From Alphaproteobacteria bacterium (GTDB lineage: Bacteria > Pseudomonadota > Alphaproteobacteria > TMED109): DNA of 64,000 nucleotides. Under the pieces are notes generated by a model, which had not been told where the DNA came from, searched no databases, and worked only from the letters and a program-made list of their open reading frames with translations. Of the stretch, positions 35,238 to 44,865 are shown piece by piece. The translations under genes and the position numbers were made by a program. The stretch is taken from assembly GCA_022819905.1 (NCBI GenBank), contig JAJEGJ010000104.1, positions 1-64,000 on the forward strand, given 5' to 3'. Positions within the stretch are counted from its first letter, which is position 1. Every line of letters starts with the position of its first letter.

Positions 35238-36440
35238 TTGCTGGTGATGTGGATTCGGTGTGTCGCAGGAACTGCTCGCTGTCTGCTTGTGGCAGGGGCA
35301 TTGGTGTGGGTGGCGTCGCCGGCATCAGCGCAACAACCCGCGGTGGTGGGGACTGACAAGGTGACGGCGGAAGCCGTCGATCAGACCGCTCCGACCATCG
35401 GTCGCTTCGTGACACTGTTCGAGGCCGTCGTGCCAGCGTTGCTCGCGAGTCATGTAACCGAGATTCCGGTCAACATCGGTGATCGGCTGGTCGCGGGCGA
35501 CATCATTGCGGTGCTCGATATCGACCGTCTGCGCTGGCAGGTCCAGCAGGCGAAGGCGAGCGTCGCGCAGAGCGAGGCGGGCCTGGCCGTGGCGCGGGCG
35601 CGGGCGGAGTTGGCCCAGCGGCGTCTGGAGCGGGCCGAGGGCTTGCGTGAATCCACGGCGTTCAGCCAGGCGCAGCGAGACGACGCTCGGGGCGAAGCGG
35701 ACATCGCGGCGGCGCAGGTTCAGGTTGCCCTGGCGGCTCTCGAAGAGGCCAATGCGCGGCTGGATACCGCGGAGGATGACTTCGCGAGAGGCACCGTCGT
35801 CGCACCATTCGATGGAGTGGTCGAGGAGCGTCATGCAGACTTGGGGGAAGCCGTTCAGCCTGGCGGGCCGGTGGTCACGTTGGTCAGCGAGAAGGCCCTC
35901 GAGATCGAGGCGGACGTTCCGTCACAACGCGTTGCCGCTTTGAATCCAGGTGCAAGTATCGAGGTGACGCGCGCGTCCGGCGAAGCGATCGGGACGACGG
36001 TGCGCGCGGTCGGTACGGTCGAGAATCCGCGAACCCGCACGCGGCGGGTGCGGCTGGTACCGGAACTTGCCGAGTTGCAGCACGTTCCACCGATCGGCGA
36101 GGGCGTTACGGTGCACGTTCCGATCAGTGACACCGCCGTGCTGCCGACGGTTCATAAGGACGCCATCCTGCAGCGGCGGGGCATCTCGGTGGTGTACGTC
36201 GTCGTTGACGGCAAGGCGGAAGTTCGCCCGGTACAGCTGGGCGATGCCGTCGGGGATCGGTTCGTGGTGCTGTCCGGCGTGCAACCCGGCGAGGTCGCCG
36301 TGGTCCGCGGCAACGAGCGTCTGCTGCCAGGCCAGGCGGTGGCAGTAGCGCCACCCGCGGAAGGGGGGCAGGGAGACCAGTCAGACGCAGTCGCGGAGGC
36401 CGCCGCGACATCGGACGACGCGAAAGAATCTGCTCAATGA
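35238..36440 (+). CDS. RND efflux periplasmic adaptor
   Basis: A 400-residue membrane-fusion protein with a signal peptide (to about ASAQ at residue 32), a lipoyl half-motif (HVTEIPVNIGDRLVAGDIIA), an alpha-helical hairpin rich in Ala, Arg and Glu (about 100-175), the second lipoyl half (GTVVAPFDGVVEERHADLGE) and a beta-barrel domain. No lipobox Cys is seen, so it is probably soluble or anchored by an uncut N-terminus. Its stop overlaps the ATG of the RND pump gene. Confidence 0.93.
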   Translation: MLVMWIRCVAGTARCLLVAGALVWVASPASAQQPAVVGTDKVTAEAVDQTAPTIGRFVTLFEAVVPALLASHVTEIPVNIGDRLVAGDIIAVLDIDRLRWQVQQAKASVAQSEAGLAVARARAELAQRRLERAEGLRESTAFSQAQRDDARGEADIAAAQVQVALAALEEANARLDTAEDDFARGTVVAPFDGVVEERHADLGEAVQPGGPVVTLVSEKALEIEADVPSQRVAALNPGASIEVTRASGEAIGTTVRAVGTVENPRTRTRRVRLVPELAELQHVPPIGEGVTVHVPISDTAVLPTVHKDAILQRRGISVVYVVVDGKAEVRPVQLGDAVGDRFVVLSGVQPGEVAVVRGNERLLPGQAVAVAPPAEGGQGDQSDAVAEAAATSDDAKESAQ

Positions 36441-39400
36441 ACCTCATCCGCCTTTCCATCGAAAAGCCGATCGCCGTCCTGGCGCTGGTCGTCATGATTG
36501 TGGTGCTGGGCTTTCTGGCCCTCACCCGGATCCCGATCCAGCTGGCGCCCGACGTGTTCACGCCGGTGATCTCGGTGACGACCGGGTGGTACGGGGCCAG
36601 CCCGTACGAAATCGAGCGCGAGATTGTCAACCGCCAGGAAGAGGTACTCAGAGGTCTGGAGGGGCTCGAGCGGATGGAGAGCACCTCACGCGATGGGCAA
36701 GCTGAGGTGAAGCTCGAGTTCAATGTCGGGATCAACATGGACCGGGCGCTCCTTCTGGTCTCGAACCGGCTCAACCAGATTGACGACTACCCGGATGATG
36801 CCGGTGAACCGCAGCTCGATACCGCCGGTCTCGATGACAACGCGGTCGCGTGGTTCATTCTCACGCGCACCGAGGGCAACGAGCGCGCCATCTCGACGTA
36901 TGGCGATTACGTGGAGGACGTAATCCAGGACCGCCTGGAGCGGGTTCCCGGCGTCGCGCGGACCAACCTGTACGGTGGTACGCAGCGCGAGTTGCAGGTC
37001 ACGGTGCAGCCCGAACAACTCGCCACCCATCACCTCACGGTTCCGGCTGTGGTGGATTCGTTGCGGCTCGCCAACGCTTCGGTGTCCGCAGGGGATGTCG
37101 ATGAGGGCAAGCGGCGCTATGTCGTTCGGGCCGAGGGCGAACTCCAGACCCCCGAGCAGGTTCGGGACGTGGTGTTGGTCACCGACGAGACCGACTCCGG
37201 TCGTATCGGACGCACCCGGATCGGGGATATTGCCGACGTCGACTTCGGCTACAAGACGCCCCGCGCCGATATCCGCTTCCTCGGGGAGTCGGCACTTGCC
37301 GTGAACGCGATGCGCCAGAGCGGCGCCAACATCATCGACACCATGGACGGGGTGCGGGACGCGATCGACGAACTGAACGAGTTTGCCCTGCCGAGCGTGG
37401 GCCTCACGATGCGGCAGGTGTACGACGAAACCATCTATATCGATTCCGCGATCGAACTGGTCCGCCAGAACATCTGGATCGGCGGGTTGCTCGCCGTGGT
37501 GGTCCTGCTTCTGTTCCTTCGTTCCTGGCGTGCGACGGTGATCATCGGACTCGCCATCCCCGTGTCGGTCGTGGCTTCCTTCGTCGCGATGGCGGCGCTG
37601 GGACGTTCGCTCAACGTGATTTCGCTGGCCGGCATCGCGTTTGCCGTCGGCATGGTCGTGGATGCGGCCATCGTGGTGCTGGAGAACATCTACCGTCACA
37701 GGGAGGGTGGTCGCTCGGGGCCGGAGGCGGCGCATGAGGGCACCCGTCAGGTCTGGTCGGCCGTGATGGTTTCCGCCCTCACGACGGTACTGGTCTTCAT
37801 TCCCATCCTCGTCATGGAGCTTGAAGCAGGGCAGCTGTTCCGCGACATCGCGGTGGCGATCTCGGTGGCCGTCCTGATGTCCTTGCTGGTATCGGTGACG
37901 GTTATTCCCGCGCTCGCGACCTGGCTGCTTGGCCCGGGCCGGGGATACCGCCGGATCAGCCTTGGCCCCATAGACTGGATTCCGCGTTTGGTGGCGCGTT
38001 TCTTCACTGGCTACGTGAAGCTGGTCCTCCGGTCCCGGATTGCTTCGGCGGCGATTGCGTTGAGTGTCGCGGCGGTGGCGCTGTTCGTGAGTTGGCAGCT
38101 GTTGCCGAAGCTGGAGTATCTGCCGGAAGGCAACCGGAACCTGATATTCGGGGTGATGCTCCCGCCTCCCGGCTACAACCTTGAAACGCTTACCGAGATT
38201 GCGGAGCGAGTGGAAATCCCGGTTCGGCCACTTTGGGCAAGTGAGACTGGCCCGGAGGCGGAACCCGGTCAGCCGCCCAAGATCAAGAACTACTTCTTTG
38301 TGGCCATTCGTGACGGTCGAACGTTCTTCGGTGCCAGCGCGATCCAGGAAACGCGAGTCCGCGAGCTCATTCCGGTTCTGACCCGGTCGTTGTTCGGCGA
38401 ACCGGGCACGTTCGGCTTCTTTACCCAGCCGAGCTTGTTTCAGCGTGGCTTTGGAGGAGGGCGTGCGATTGATATCGATATCAGTGGGCCCTCCCTTGAA
38501 GACGTCGTGGCGGTGGCGCAACAGGCCGCCGGCCTGATCGGCCGAGGCTTCCCGCGCGACCAAGGCAACCAGATGCGTCCGATCCCCGGGCTCGATCTGG
38601 GATCCCCTGAGGTGCAGGTCCGCCCGGACCGGGTACGCCTGTCGGACAATGGCGTGACCGCTCGTGAGCTCGCCATGAGCGTCGACGCTTTCAATTCCGG
38701 GCTCCGCGTCGCGGAAATCACCGTGAATTCGGAGCGGCTTGACCTGACGCTGCAGGGCCCGCAGAACGATATCGATCACACGCAGGGCATCGAGACCCTG
38801 CCCGTCGTGACCCAAAGCGGGGAAATTCTCCCGGTGAGCTCGGTCGCCGATGTCCTGGTGACGTCAGGCCCCACGGAAATCCGGCACATCGAGCGGGAAC
38901 GCACCATCACGCTCCAGCTGCGACCCTCCGACCAAATCCCGCTTGAAGCCGCGATCGACAAGGTTGCCGCCGAGGTCGTCGGCCCGCTGGAGGGCCAGGG
39001 ACTGCCTCCCGGGGTGAAGATCGCGATCTCCGGGACCGCGGACGAACTCACCCAGACCTGGAACGCGATGGTGGGGAATCTCATCGTGGCCGTGGCGATC
39101 GTCTATCTGCTGATGGCGGTTCTCTTCTCCAGCTTCCTGTATCCGTTCGTGATCATGCTGTCCGTACCGCCGGCAACGGCGGGCGGGGTGATCGGGCTCT
39201 GGATCCTGAACTTCTACACGGTCCAGCCGCTCGACATGCTGACGATGCTCGGGTTCGTCATCCTGATCGGCATTGTGGTGAACAACGCCATCCTGCTCGT
39301 GCACCAGTCGTTGCTGCACATCCGCCAAGAGGGCATGCAGCCGCAGCCGGCAATCGTCGAGGCCACGCGCAACCGGGTGCGCCCGATCTTCATGTCCACG

Positions 39401-39649
39401 CTGACCACGGTCGCGGGGATGATGCCGCTGATCCTCTTCCCCGGCGCCGGCTCCGAGCTCTATCGGGGCCTGGGCTCAGTGGTCGTTGGGGGCCTGACGC
39501 TGTCAGCACTGATCACATTGATTATTGTGCCTCCCATGCTTCGAATCTTCGTCGCAGGTGAATCCAAACCGGCCACCCAGCAGCGCGTGACGGAGCCGGA
39601 ATCGGACGTCCTGCCGCCCATACACGCGCCCCAGCCGTCGGAGGTGTAA
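36437..39649 (+). CDS. RND efflux pump, HAE1-like
   Basis: A 1,070-residue inner-membrane proton antiporter. It begins with the usual MNLIRLSIEKPIAVLALVVM helix, has a large periplasmic domain, helices 2-6 with the proton-relay block GIAFAVGMVVDAAIVVLEN (charged residues in the fourth helix), a second periplasmic domain and GFVILIGIVVNNAILLVHQS in the second half. It exports hydrophobic compounds with the adaptor upstream; no outer-membrane factor gene is present, so TolC is presumably encoded elsewhere. Confidence 0.94.
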   Translation: MNLIRLSIEKPIAVLALVVMIVVLGFLALTRIPIQLAPDVFTPVISVTTGWYGASPYEIEREIVNRQEEVLRGLEGLERMESTSRDGQAEVKLEFNVGINMDRALLLVSNRLNQIDDYPDDAGEPQLDTAGLDDNAVAWFILTRTEGNERAISTYGDYVEDVIQDRLERVPGVARTNLYGGTQRELQVTVQPEQLATHHLTVPAVVDSLRLANASVSAGDVDEGKRRYVVRAEGELQTPEQVRDVVLVTDETDSGRIGRTRIGDIADVDFGYKTPRADIRFLGESALAVNAMRQSGANIIDTMDGVRDAIDELNEFALPSVGLTMRQVYDETIYIDSAIELVRQNIWIGGLLAVVVLLLFLRSWRATVIIGLAIPVSVVASFVAMAALGRSLNVISLAGIAFAVGMVVDAAIVVLENIYRHREGGRSGPEAAHEGTRQVWSAVMVSALTTVLVFIPILVMELEAGQLFRDIAVAISVAVLMSLLVSVTVIPALATWLLGPGRGYRRISLGPIDWIPRLVARFFTGYVKLVLRSRIASAAIALSVAAVALFVSWQLLPKLEYLPEGNRNLIFGVMLPPPGYNLETLTEIAERVEIPVRPLWASETGPEAEPGQPPKIKNYFFVAIRDGRTFFGASAIQETRVRELIPVLTRSLFGEPGTFGFFTQPSLFQRGFGGGRAIDIDISGPSLEDVVAVAQQAAGLIGRGFPRDQGNQMRPIPGLDLGSPEVQVRPDRVRLSDNGVTARELAMSVDAFNSGLRVAEITVNSERLDLTLQGPQNDIDHTQGIETLPVVTQSGEILPVSSVADVLVTSGPTEIRHIERERTITLQLRPSDQIPLEAAIDKVAAEVVGPLEGQGLPPGVKIAISGTADELTQTWNAMVGNLIVAVAIVYLLMAVLFSSFLYPFVIMLSVPPATAGGVIGLWILNFYTVQPLDMLTMLGFVILIGIVVNNAILLVHQSLLHIRQEGMQPQPAIVEATRNRVRPIFMSTLTTVAGMMPLILFPGAGSELYRGLGSVVVGGLTLSALITLIIVPPMLRIFVAGESKPATQQRVTEPESDVLPPIHAPQPSEV

Positions 39650-39656
39650 GGATTTC

Positions 39657-40679
39657 ATGGCTTCACGAGGCATCCCGGCACGCGCCGCCAACGGAACAAG
39701 CCGCCGCCGCGTCATCACCATCCTCGGCGCTGCCGCGGGCGGCCTCACGTTGGGAGGAGGTGCACTGCTGCTGGGCGGTTCGCGAGAACTTGAGGCCGTC
39801 GAATGGAACGGGGTCGCGCTTGGGTCGCCAGCCAGAATCGTGCTGTACAGCGATGATCCAGCGCGTGCCCAATCGCTGCTCGCGCAGGTCGCCGATGACA
39901 TTCATGCGCTCGAGGACGAGTTCAGTCTCCACCGGTCAGGATCGGCGATATCGCGACTGAACCGCACTGGCCGGATCGACAAACCCGGTCGGGAGTTCCT
40001 GCACCTGCTCGACGAATCCGTCCGGATATCGGAACTGACCGGCGGCGCTTTCGATCCGACGGTGCAGCCGATCTGGGACATCACGGCTGAGAGCTTTCGG
40101 AGCACCGGTCTGCCGCCTTCACTTGACGCGCTGGATCGGCTCCGCCCGCTTGTGAACTGGCAGGGTGTCGATGCCTCGGCAGATGCCATTCGGTTCGCGC
40201 GCCCCGGCATGGCAGTCACGCTGAACGGAATTGCGCAGGGCTTCATTACCGATCGCGTAGCCGACCGCCTCCGGGAAGGAGGGCTTCAGCACGTGCTCGC
40301 GGAATTGGGTGAAACACGGGCCATCGGGTGGCATCCCGACGGACGCCGCTGGCGGATCGGGATACCCGACCCCGATAGCGAGATGCTGATCGAGACGGTT
40401 CAGCTCGGCGACGAAGCCATCGCTACATCGGGCGGATACGGCACACGCTTCGATACGGAAGGGAAGTGGCATCACATTTTTGATCCTGCTACGACCCGAT
40501 CCGCCCATCGTCATCGCAGCGTTTCCGTGATCGCACCGACTGCTACCGAGGCAGACGCACTGGCAACCGCATTCGCCGTGATGCCCGAGCGGGCAGCCAT
40601 GGAGGTTGCGGCCAGCTTGCCGAACGTGCGCGTCCGCGTGGTCGACAACGCAGGGGCAGCACGCCCGCTGGGCGCCTGA
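39657..40679 (+). CDS. ApbE-family FAD:protein FMN transferase
   Basis: A 340-residue flavin transferase with a Tat-like signal (SRRRVITILGAAAGG near residue 15). It matches ApbE in LEDEFSLHRSGSAISRLNR, GAFDPTVQPI, LNGIAQGFITDRVADRL and HHIFDPATT, which holds the metal-binding region. The segment that usually reads SGDY is SGGY here, as in some paralogues, so activity toward standard Ftp substrates is uncertain. It follows the RND pump by 7 bases and may modify a periplasmic flavoprotein. Confidence 0.9.
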   Translation: MASRGIPARAANGTSRRRVITILGAAAGGLTLGGGALLLGGSRELEAVEWNGVALGSPARIVLYSDDPARAQSLLAQVADDIHALEDEFSLHRSGSAISRLNRTGRIDKPGREFLHLLDESVRISELTGGAFDPTVQPIWDITAESFRSTGLPPSLDALDRLRPLVNWQGVDASADAIRFARPGMAVTLNGIAQGFITDRVADRLREGGLQHVLAELGETRAIGWHPDGRRWRIGIPDPDSEMLIETVQLGDEAIATSGGYGTRFDTEGKWHHIFDPATTRSAHRHRSVSVIAPTATEADALATAFAVMPERAAMEVAASLPNVRVRVVDNAGAARPLGA

Positions 40680-41113
40680 GCGTCCGGGGACTTTCCCCGC
40701 AGTCTGATCAAGAGCTGCGTCGACAAGTATCGAACGACCCTGGGGTCGGGCTGACCACAAATGGCCGCCTAGGCCCGCGTCGTGTCGCCGTGATGTGGTC
40801 GCGACGCGGGTTTCAGGGCGTCCCAACCCGCCATTTTCCCGAGTGCGAGTCCTGGGCCGCGACTGCGCATGCGGCGGTATTCCGTGCAGCCTGAGCGGCT
40901 CGGCCGGCACCGGCGGTCCCTGGCCACGCGGACCCGGGGTTCGGGACCGCTACTATCAATTGATTTCTGGCCACCCCAACGCGACTGCTGGTACATCCCG
41001 CCGAGCTCCGATACCGAGCTCGGTCACGGCGCGCCGGTTCGGCTACTCCGACACCCGCAGGTGCCGGACGCGGAAGTGTTCAACACGCGATGCTCACCCT
41101 GAAGGGAACCATC
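40680..41113. other. gene-free stretch before the aldolase
   Basis: About 430 bases of GC-rich sequence without a supported gene; the ORFs here lack ribosome sites and motifs. It contains the promoter of the aldolase gene somewhere, not identified. Confidence 0.45.
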
Positions 41114-41902
41114 ATGACCCTCAAAGAGATGACCCGGACCCGGTCGCTGAAGACCGGGACGTTCGTCGTCGAATTCAACTCCCCTGGAATTGGCCACGTG
41201 CTGAAGGCGGCAGGCTGCGACTTTGCCTTCCTGGACACCGAGCACAGCGGCTTCGGAATGGATGCCCTTAAGGCCGCGCTCCGCTACATGGAGGCCGCTG
41301 CGCTGCCCACGATCGTGCGTGTCCCGTCGGGAGAAGCCCACCACGTCAACCGGGCGCTGGATGCCGGGGCCGAAGGCATCATGGTGCCGAAGGCCGAATC
41401 GGTTGCTGACGTGAAGGCCCTCATTGCGGCCTCCAAGTACCCGCCGGCAGGAGAACGGGGCGTTGCCCTCGGGATCCAGCACGACCGCTTTACGCAAGGG
41501 ACGGTGGACGACAAATTCTCGGCGGCAAACGCGCGAACCGTCCTTGCCGTTCTGGTGGAGACGCGAGGTGCGGCGGACAATATCGACGCCATTGCCGCTC
41601 TCCCGGACATCGACTTGCTCTGGATCGGCCATTTCGACCTCAGCGTCAGCTTGGGAATTCCAGGGGAATTCGATCACCCGGCATTCAAGGATGCGGTTGC
41701 GCGTACGGAGGCCGCTGCGCGCAGGCACGGCAAGTCACTTGGACGCCTGATCATGGATCCTGCGGCGGCTCCGCCTCTGTTCGCGGCTGGCGTAGATTTC
41801 TTCTGCTATTCAGGTGACGCGTGGCTGCTCCAGGAGGCATTCCGGGACGGAGCCGCCACCATTCGGGGCGCCTGTACCGGTGATGTACCCCGGGATCCAT
41901 GA
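41114..41902 (+). CDS. HpcH/HpaI-family class II aldolase
   Basis: A 262-residue (beta/alpha)8 aldolase of the HpcH/HpaI/2,4-dihydroxyhept-2-enedioate type, cleaving or forming pyruvate-derived hydroxy-keto acids with a divalent metal. It shows DFAFLDTEHSGFGMDALKA, VRVPSGEAHHVNRALDAGAE with GIMVPKAE and VETRGAADNIDAIAAL, supplying the acidic metal ligands. AAGGGA precedes the chosen ATG; an ATG at 41090 would add eight residues. Substrate is unknown. Confidence 0.9.
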   Translation: MTLKEMTRTRSLKTGTFVVEFNSPGIGHVLKAAGCDFAFLDTEHSGFGMDALKAALRYMEAAALPTIVRVPSGEAHHVNRALDAGAEGIMVPKAESVADVKALIAASKYPPAGERGVALGIQHDRFTQGTVDDKFSAANARTVLAVLVETRGAADNIDAIAALPDIDLLWIGHFDLSVSLGIPGEFDHPAFKDAVARTEAAARRHGKSLGRLIMDPAAAPPLFAAGVDFFCYSGDAWLLQEAFRDGAATIRGACTGDVPRDP

Positions 41903-42123
41903 CGAGCCGGATGGAACAGGCGCCGTCGTCGGTTCCTGCCTCGGTCACCGACTTCCGCGAAATTGAAGAGGGTCCTGACTTCCGGTCGGGCAGTCGATGC
42001 GTTCGGATCGTCGTGGCCTCGGACCGCCACGGAGGTCCGGGGCTATGCTCTCCGTCCTGCGGATGCACTCACCCGAAGCCGTTCTATTCGTGACGAGGCG
42101 GCTTCCGCGGTAAGGAGGAGATC

Positions 42124-42900
42124 ATGAGCGATCAACGCGATAGCGGTCGAGGGGGTCGGACGAGGGTCTCGCGAATCGCCCTGCTGGGGTTTACGGTCGC
42201 AGTTCTGGCAGCGATCGCGATGATGGCGGCGGCGCTTGGTTATCGCCTGGGCATCTGGTCATTTCGATTCGCCTTGCTGACGCTGACCGACTACGCCGCA
42301 TACGCAGCATTTGCCGGCGGAGCCATCTCGCTGATCGGCTTGGGCCGAAGCCTGCCCGGCAATCTTCCAGGCATGGTCGTGTCGGTGATCGGAGTCGTTG
42401 TCGGAGGCTACAGCTGCCACACGATTTACCAGCAGTGGGTCACCGTGAAGAGCGTTCCGTTCATCCATGACATCACCACTGATACCGTGAATCCTCCGGC
42501 GTTCATCGCAGTCGTGGCGGCAAGAGAGGCGACGGGCGCCAATCCTCATGACTACGCCGGGGAAGCGGTAGCCCGTCAGCAGGAATGCGGTTATCCCGAA
42601 CTTGAGCCCTTCATCGCTGATGCCGAGCCTGCGACGGCCTACGACCGCGCCCTTGACGTCGCCAACAGCATGGACTGGGAGATCGTGGCAGCCGACCGCG
42701 CGTCGGGCAGGATCGAGGCGACGGACACGTCGACTTGGTACGGCTTCAAGGATGACATTGTCGTTCGCGTCATCTCCGAAGACGCAGGCACGGGTTCTCG
42801 GATCGATGTGCGTTCCCTCAGCCGGGTTGGGCGCAGCGACGTCGGGGTTAATGCCGCGCGCATCAAAGCCTTTCTTGCTGCACTTGACGTTGCGCTCTAA
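42124..42900 (+). CDS. DUF1499 membrane protein
   Basis: A 258-residue protein with three predicted N-terminal helices (about 16-40, 50-75, 78-98) followed by a soluble DUF1499 domain (NPPAFIAVVAAREATG to the end), which contains YDRALDVANSMDWEIVAAD and IEATDTSTWYGFKDDIVVRV. TAAGGAGG precedes the ATG. The function of DUF1499 is unknown; members are usually envelope-associated. Confidence 0.85.
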   Translation: MSDQRDSGRGGRTRVSRIALLGFTVAVLAAIAMMAAALGYRLGIWSFRFALLTLTDYAAYAAFAGGAISLIGLGRSLPGNLPGMVVSVIGVVVGGYSCHTIYQQWVTVKSVPFIHDITTDTVNPPAFIAVVAAREATGANPHDYAGEAVARQQECGYPELEPFIADAEPATAYDRALDVANSMDWEIVAADRASGRIEATDTSTWYGFKDDIVVRVISEDAGTGSRIDVRSLSRVGRSDVGVNAARIKAFLAALDVAL

Positions 42901-43616
42901 GGCTGGCCGCGAGGGCCTGTCGTTGTGACCAGGCATGCCCGCGGAGACCGCCGTACTCGGCCGGGAAATCACTCGAGGCGGCCGCGGCATCGGTTGCTCC
43001 CGTAGGGCGAGTGCGATTGGCGGCGACGTCCCCGGGGGCATGAGTTCGCTGCCGCTGCGACGGGGGCGGTCCTGACAGCTGCCGGAGGGCGCCACCGCGT
43101 TGACCGGAGTCGGCGCTCGCGCGGTGTCGTTTCAGGCCAATTGCAGTGGTCGTCCGGCCCCTTGTCCGCGACAGCGATGCCGGAAATGCACGGCTGCGGG
43201 AAACACGTGCTGACGCGTGTGGCTGTCGTTCCCACATCTCCCTTGTGAGATCTCGAGTCGATTGAGCGGTCTTTTTGCCGGGTGCAATCGCTGGATTTGA
43301 ACCGTCCAGCCGCGTGCTGAAGGAGACTCGCTGATACCTCCGATACTGCCCCGGCAGCATCGAGACCCTCAGGGTGCCAGAACCACTTCCGCGATGCCGG
43401 GCTACGTGGCACGAAAACCGATCTACTTGCAACCGGCGTGTCAACTTGTCGCGTATATCGTAAGTTATGACATTACTTGACAAAATAGTGTTTGGATAGT
43501 AAGTAATATCAGCCTGAAAGTGCCGGATGAGGGGGGCGCTTCTGTCCGGCTTGTGTAGTGCGTTTTGGATTGCGCGGCCCGCGAATTCCAGAACGCCGTG
43601 TCAAGGGGGACAAGTC
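42901..43616. other. gene-free stretch with AT-rich promoter end
   Basis: About 715 bases without a supported gene. The first 540 are GC-rich and featureless; the last 170 become AT-rich and carry the promoter described at 43477-43505. Confidence 0.5.
43477..43505 (+). promoter_or_regulatory. putative sigma-70 promoter of the TIGR02001-like gene
   Basis: A perfect TTGACA (43477-43482) is followed after 17 bases by TAAGTA (43500-43505) in an AT-rich patch unlike its surroundings, about 110 bases before the start of the outer-membrane protein gene. Confidence 0.55.
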
Positions 43617-44315
43617 ATGAAACGATCGCTGGTTTTCGGAATGCTCACCGCCTTTCTCAGTATGGCGGTGTACGGCGTGGCGCACGCGGAATTCTCCGGT
43701 GGCCTGAAGCTGGCTTCTCACTATGCCTGGCAAGGGGGGTCCGAATCCGCCGAGGAGCCGGCGCTCCAGGGCAGCATGTACTACAATTTTGACGCCTGCT
43801 ATGCGGGGTTCTGGGCGTCGAGCGCCGACTATCCCGGGGGCATTGAAATTGACTATGAAACCGGGTGCGGAGGTTCGCTGACGGATAACCTCGGGTGGAG
43901 CGTCGATTTGATTTACTTGACCTATCCGGGAGACACGTACGAGAACCTATTCGAGCTTCGCTTGAAGATGAGTGCTGATCTCGGGGTGGCAAGCGTTTGG
44001 GGCAGAGTCCTGTTGCCGACGTGGCCGGATAAGGACGACCAAGCCAATACCAGCGGGCACAACCGTCCTCAGTTCGGAGTTACGGTGCCGTTCGGGGATG
44101 CTCCATTCAGTGTCTCGGCAACCTATGGTCAGGACAACAAACGGCCGAATTGTGACGACTACGACTGGTATCATGTGTCGGTGGACACCTCGTTCAAGGG
44201 CTTTGGATTGAGCGCGTTCTATTCTGACCGCAGTGACCGTGATCCAAAATGCAGCGACGGATCCATTGTGCGCGAAGATGGAATTTTTGGCGTGTCAATT
44301 TCACGAGGTTTCTGA
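43617..44315 (+). CDS. TIGR02001-like outer-membrane protein
   Basis: A 232-residue exported protein with a signal peptide (MKRSLVFGMLTAFLSMAVYG, cut after AHA near residue 24). The mature start EFSGGLKLASHYAWQGGSES resembles the TIGR02001 family, whose members begin with a strand and a short motif of this type and form a small beta-barrel. It ends with GIFGVSISRGF, an aromatic-terminated last strand. AAGGGGGA lies before the ATG. The codon use is less GC-rich than the neighbours. The function is unknown. Confidence 0.75.
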   Translation: MKRSLVFGMLTAFLSMAVYGVAHAEFSGGLKLASHYAWQGGSESAEEPALQGSMYYNFDACYAGFWASSADYPGGIEIDYETGCGGSLTDNLGWSVDLIYLTYPGDTYENLFELRLKMSADLGVASVWGRVLLPTWPDKDDQANTSGHNRPQFGVTVPFGDAPFSVSATYGQDNKRPNCDDYDWYHVSVDTSFKGFGLSAFYSDRSDRDPKCSDGSIVREDGIFGVSISRGF

Positions 44316-44865
44316 CGACTGACACAATCGCCATCAACGGGTCGCGGCGGCGGGCCTTCGAGTCCGTAGTCCGCTTAGACCAGTGCAGGCACATCGCCTA
44401 TACACATATGTGATGGCGCGCAGTCAGCCGTATTGAGACGGATCAGACGTTTGGGCGTGTGACGCATGTGCCGCCGTCGACTGCAGGTTCCCGCGGGTTC
44501 AGGCAGTTGACGGCGGCACTTTCATTTGGCGCGGTCAGACCTCGCGAGAACAGCCGCAACTTCCTGATGTTGGGGCAGGGCCGGATCTTCCGTGCTGTCG
44601 CACAGCGGCAGCCCAGCGCAAATCCGGCTGGATCAGCATGAACGGCACATTCCGAAGTCCGGCATTCCAGACCGCGGAAACCTCACCTTCAGGCCGTCAA
44701 ATTCGGCATTAGCGGCTTATTGCCGTTACAAGTGGAAAAACAAGGGGCATGTGCGGGCGTCCCGAACGGCCAGAGGATCGGTGACAGGCTCCTCGGGACA
44801 AGCTGGCTACTGTTTGGTGGCTGGCGTACGCTCCCCAACGAATAGCTTGGCCGAAGGAGGTCCTC
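44316..44865. other. gene-free stretch with a strong hairpin
   Basis: 550 bases between the outer-membrane protein and amidohydrolase genes. No gene is supported. It holds the 17-bp hairpin at 44468-44519 and, at the end, AAGGAGG for the amidohydrolase. Confidence 0.5.
44468..44519 (+). terminator. long GC-rich hairpin, possible terminator
   Basis: GTGCCGCCGTCGACTGC (44468-44484) pairs with 44503-44519 over 17 bases with one G-T pair, around an 18-base loop. TTTCATTT follows at once on the plus strand, a weak U tract. It may terminate the outer-membrane protein transcript 150 bases upstream, or act as a leader structure for the downstream gene. Confidence 0.5.

Noticed and set aside
36686-38815. 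709-residue minus-strand open frame
   Set aside because: Antisense shadow of the RND pump gene; His/Asp/Arg-rich with no fold signal.
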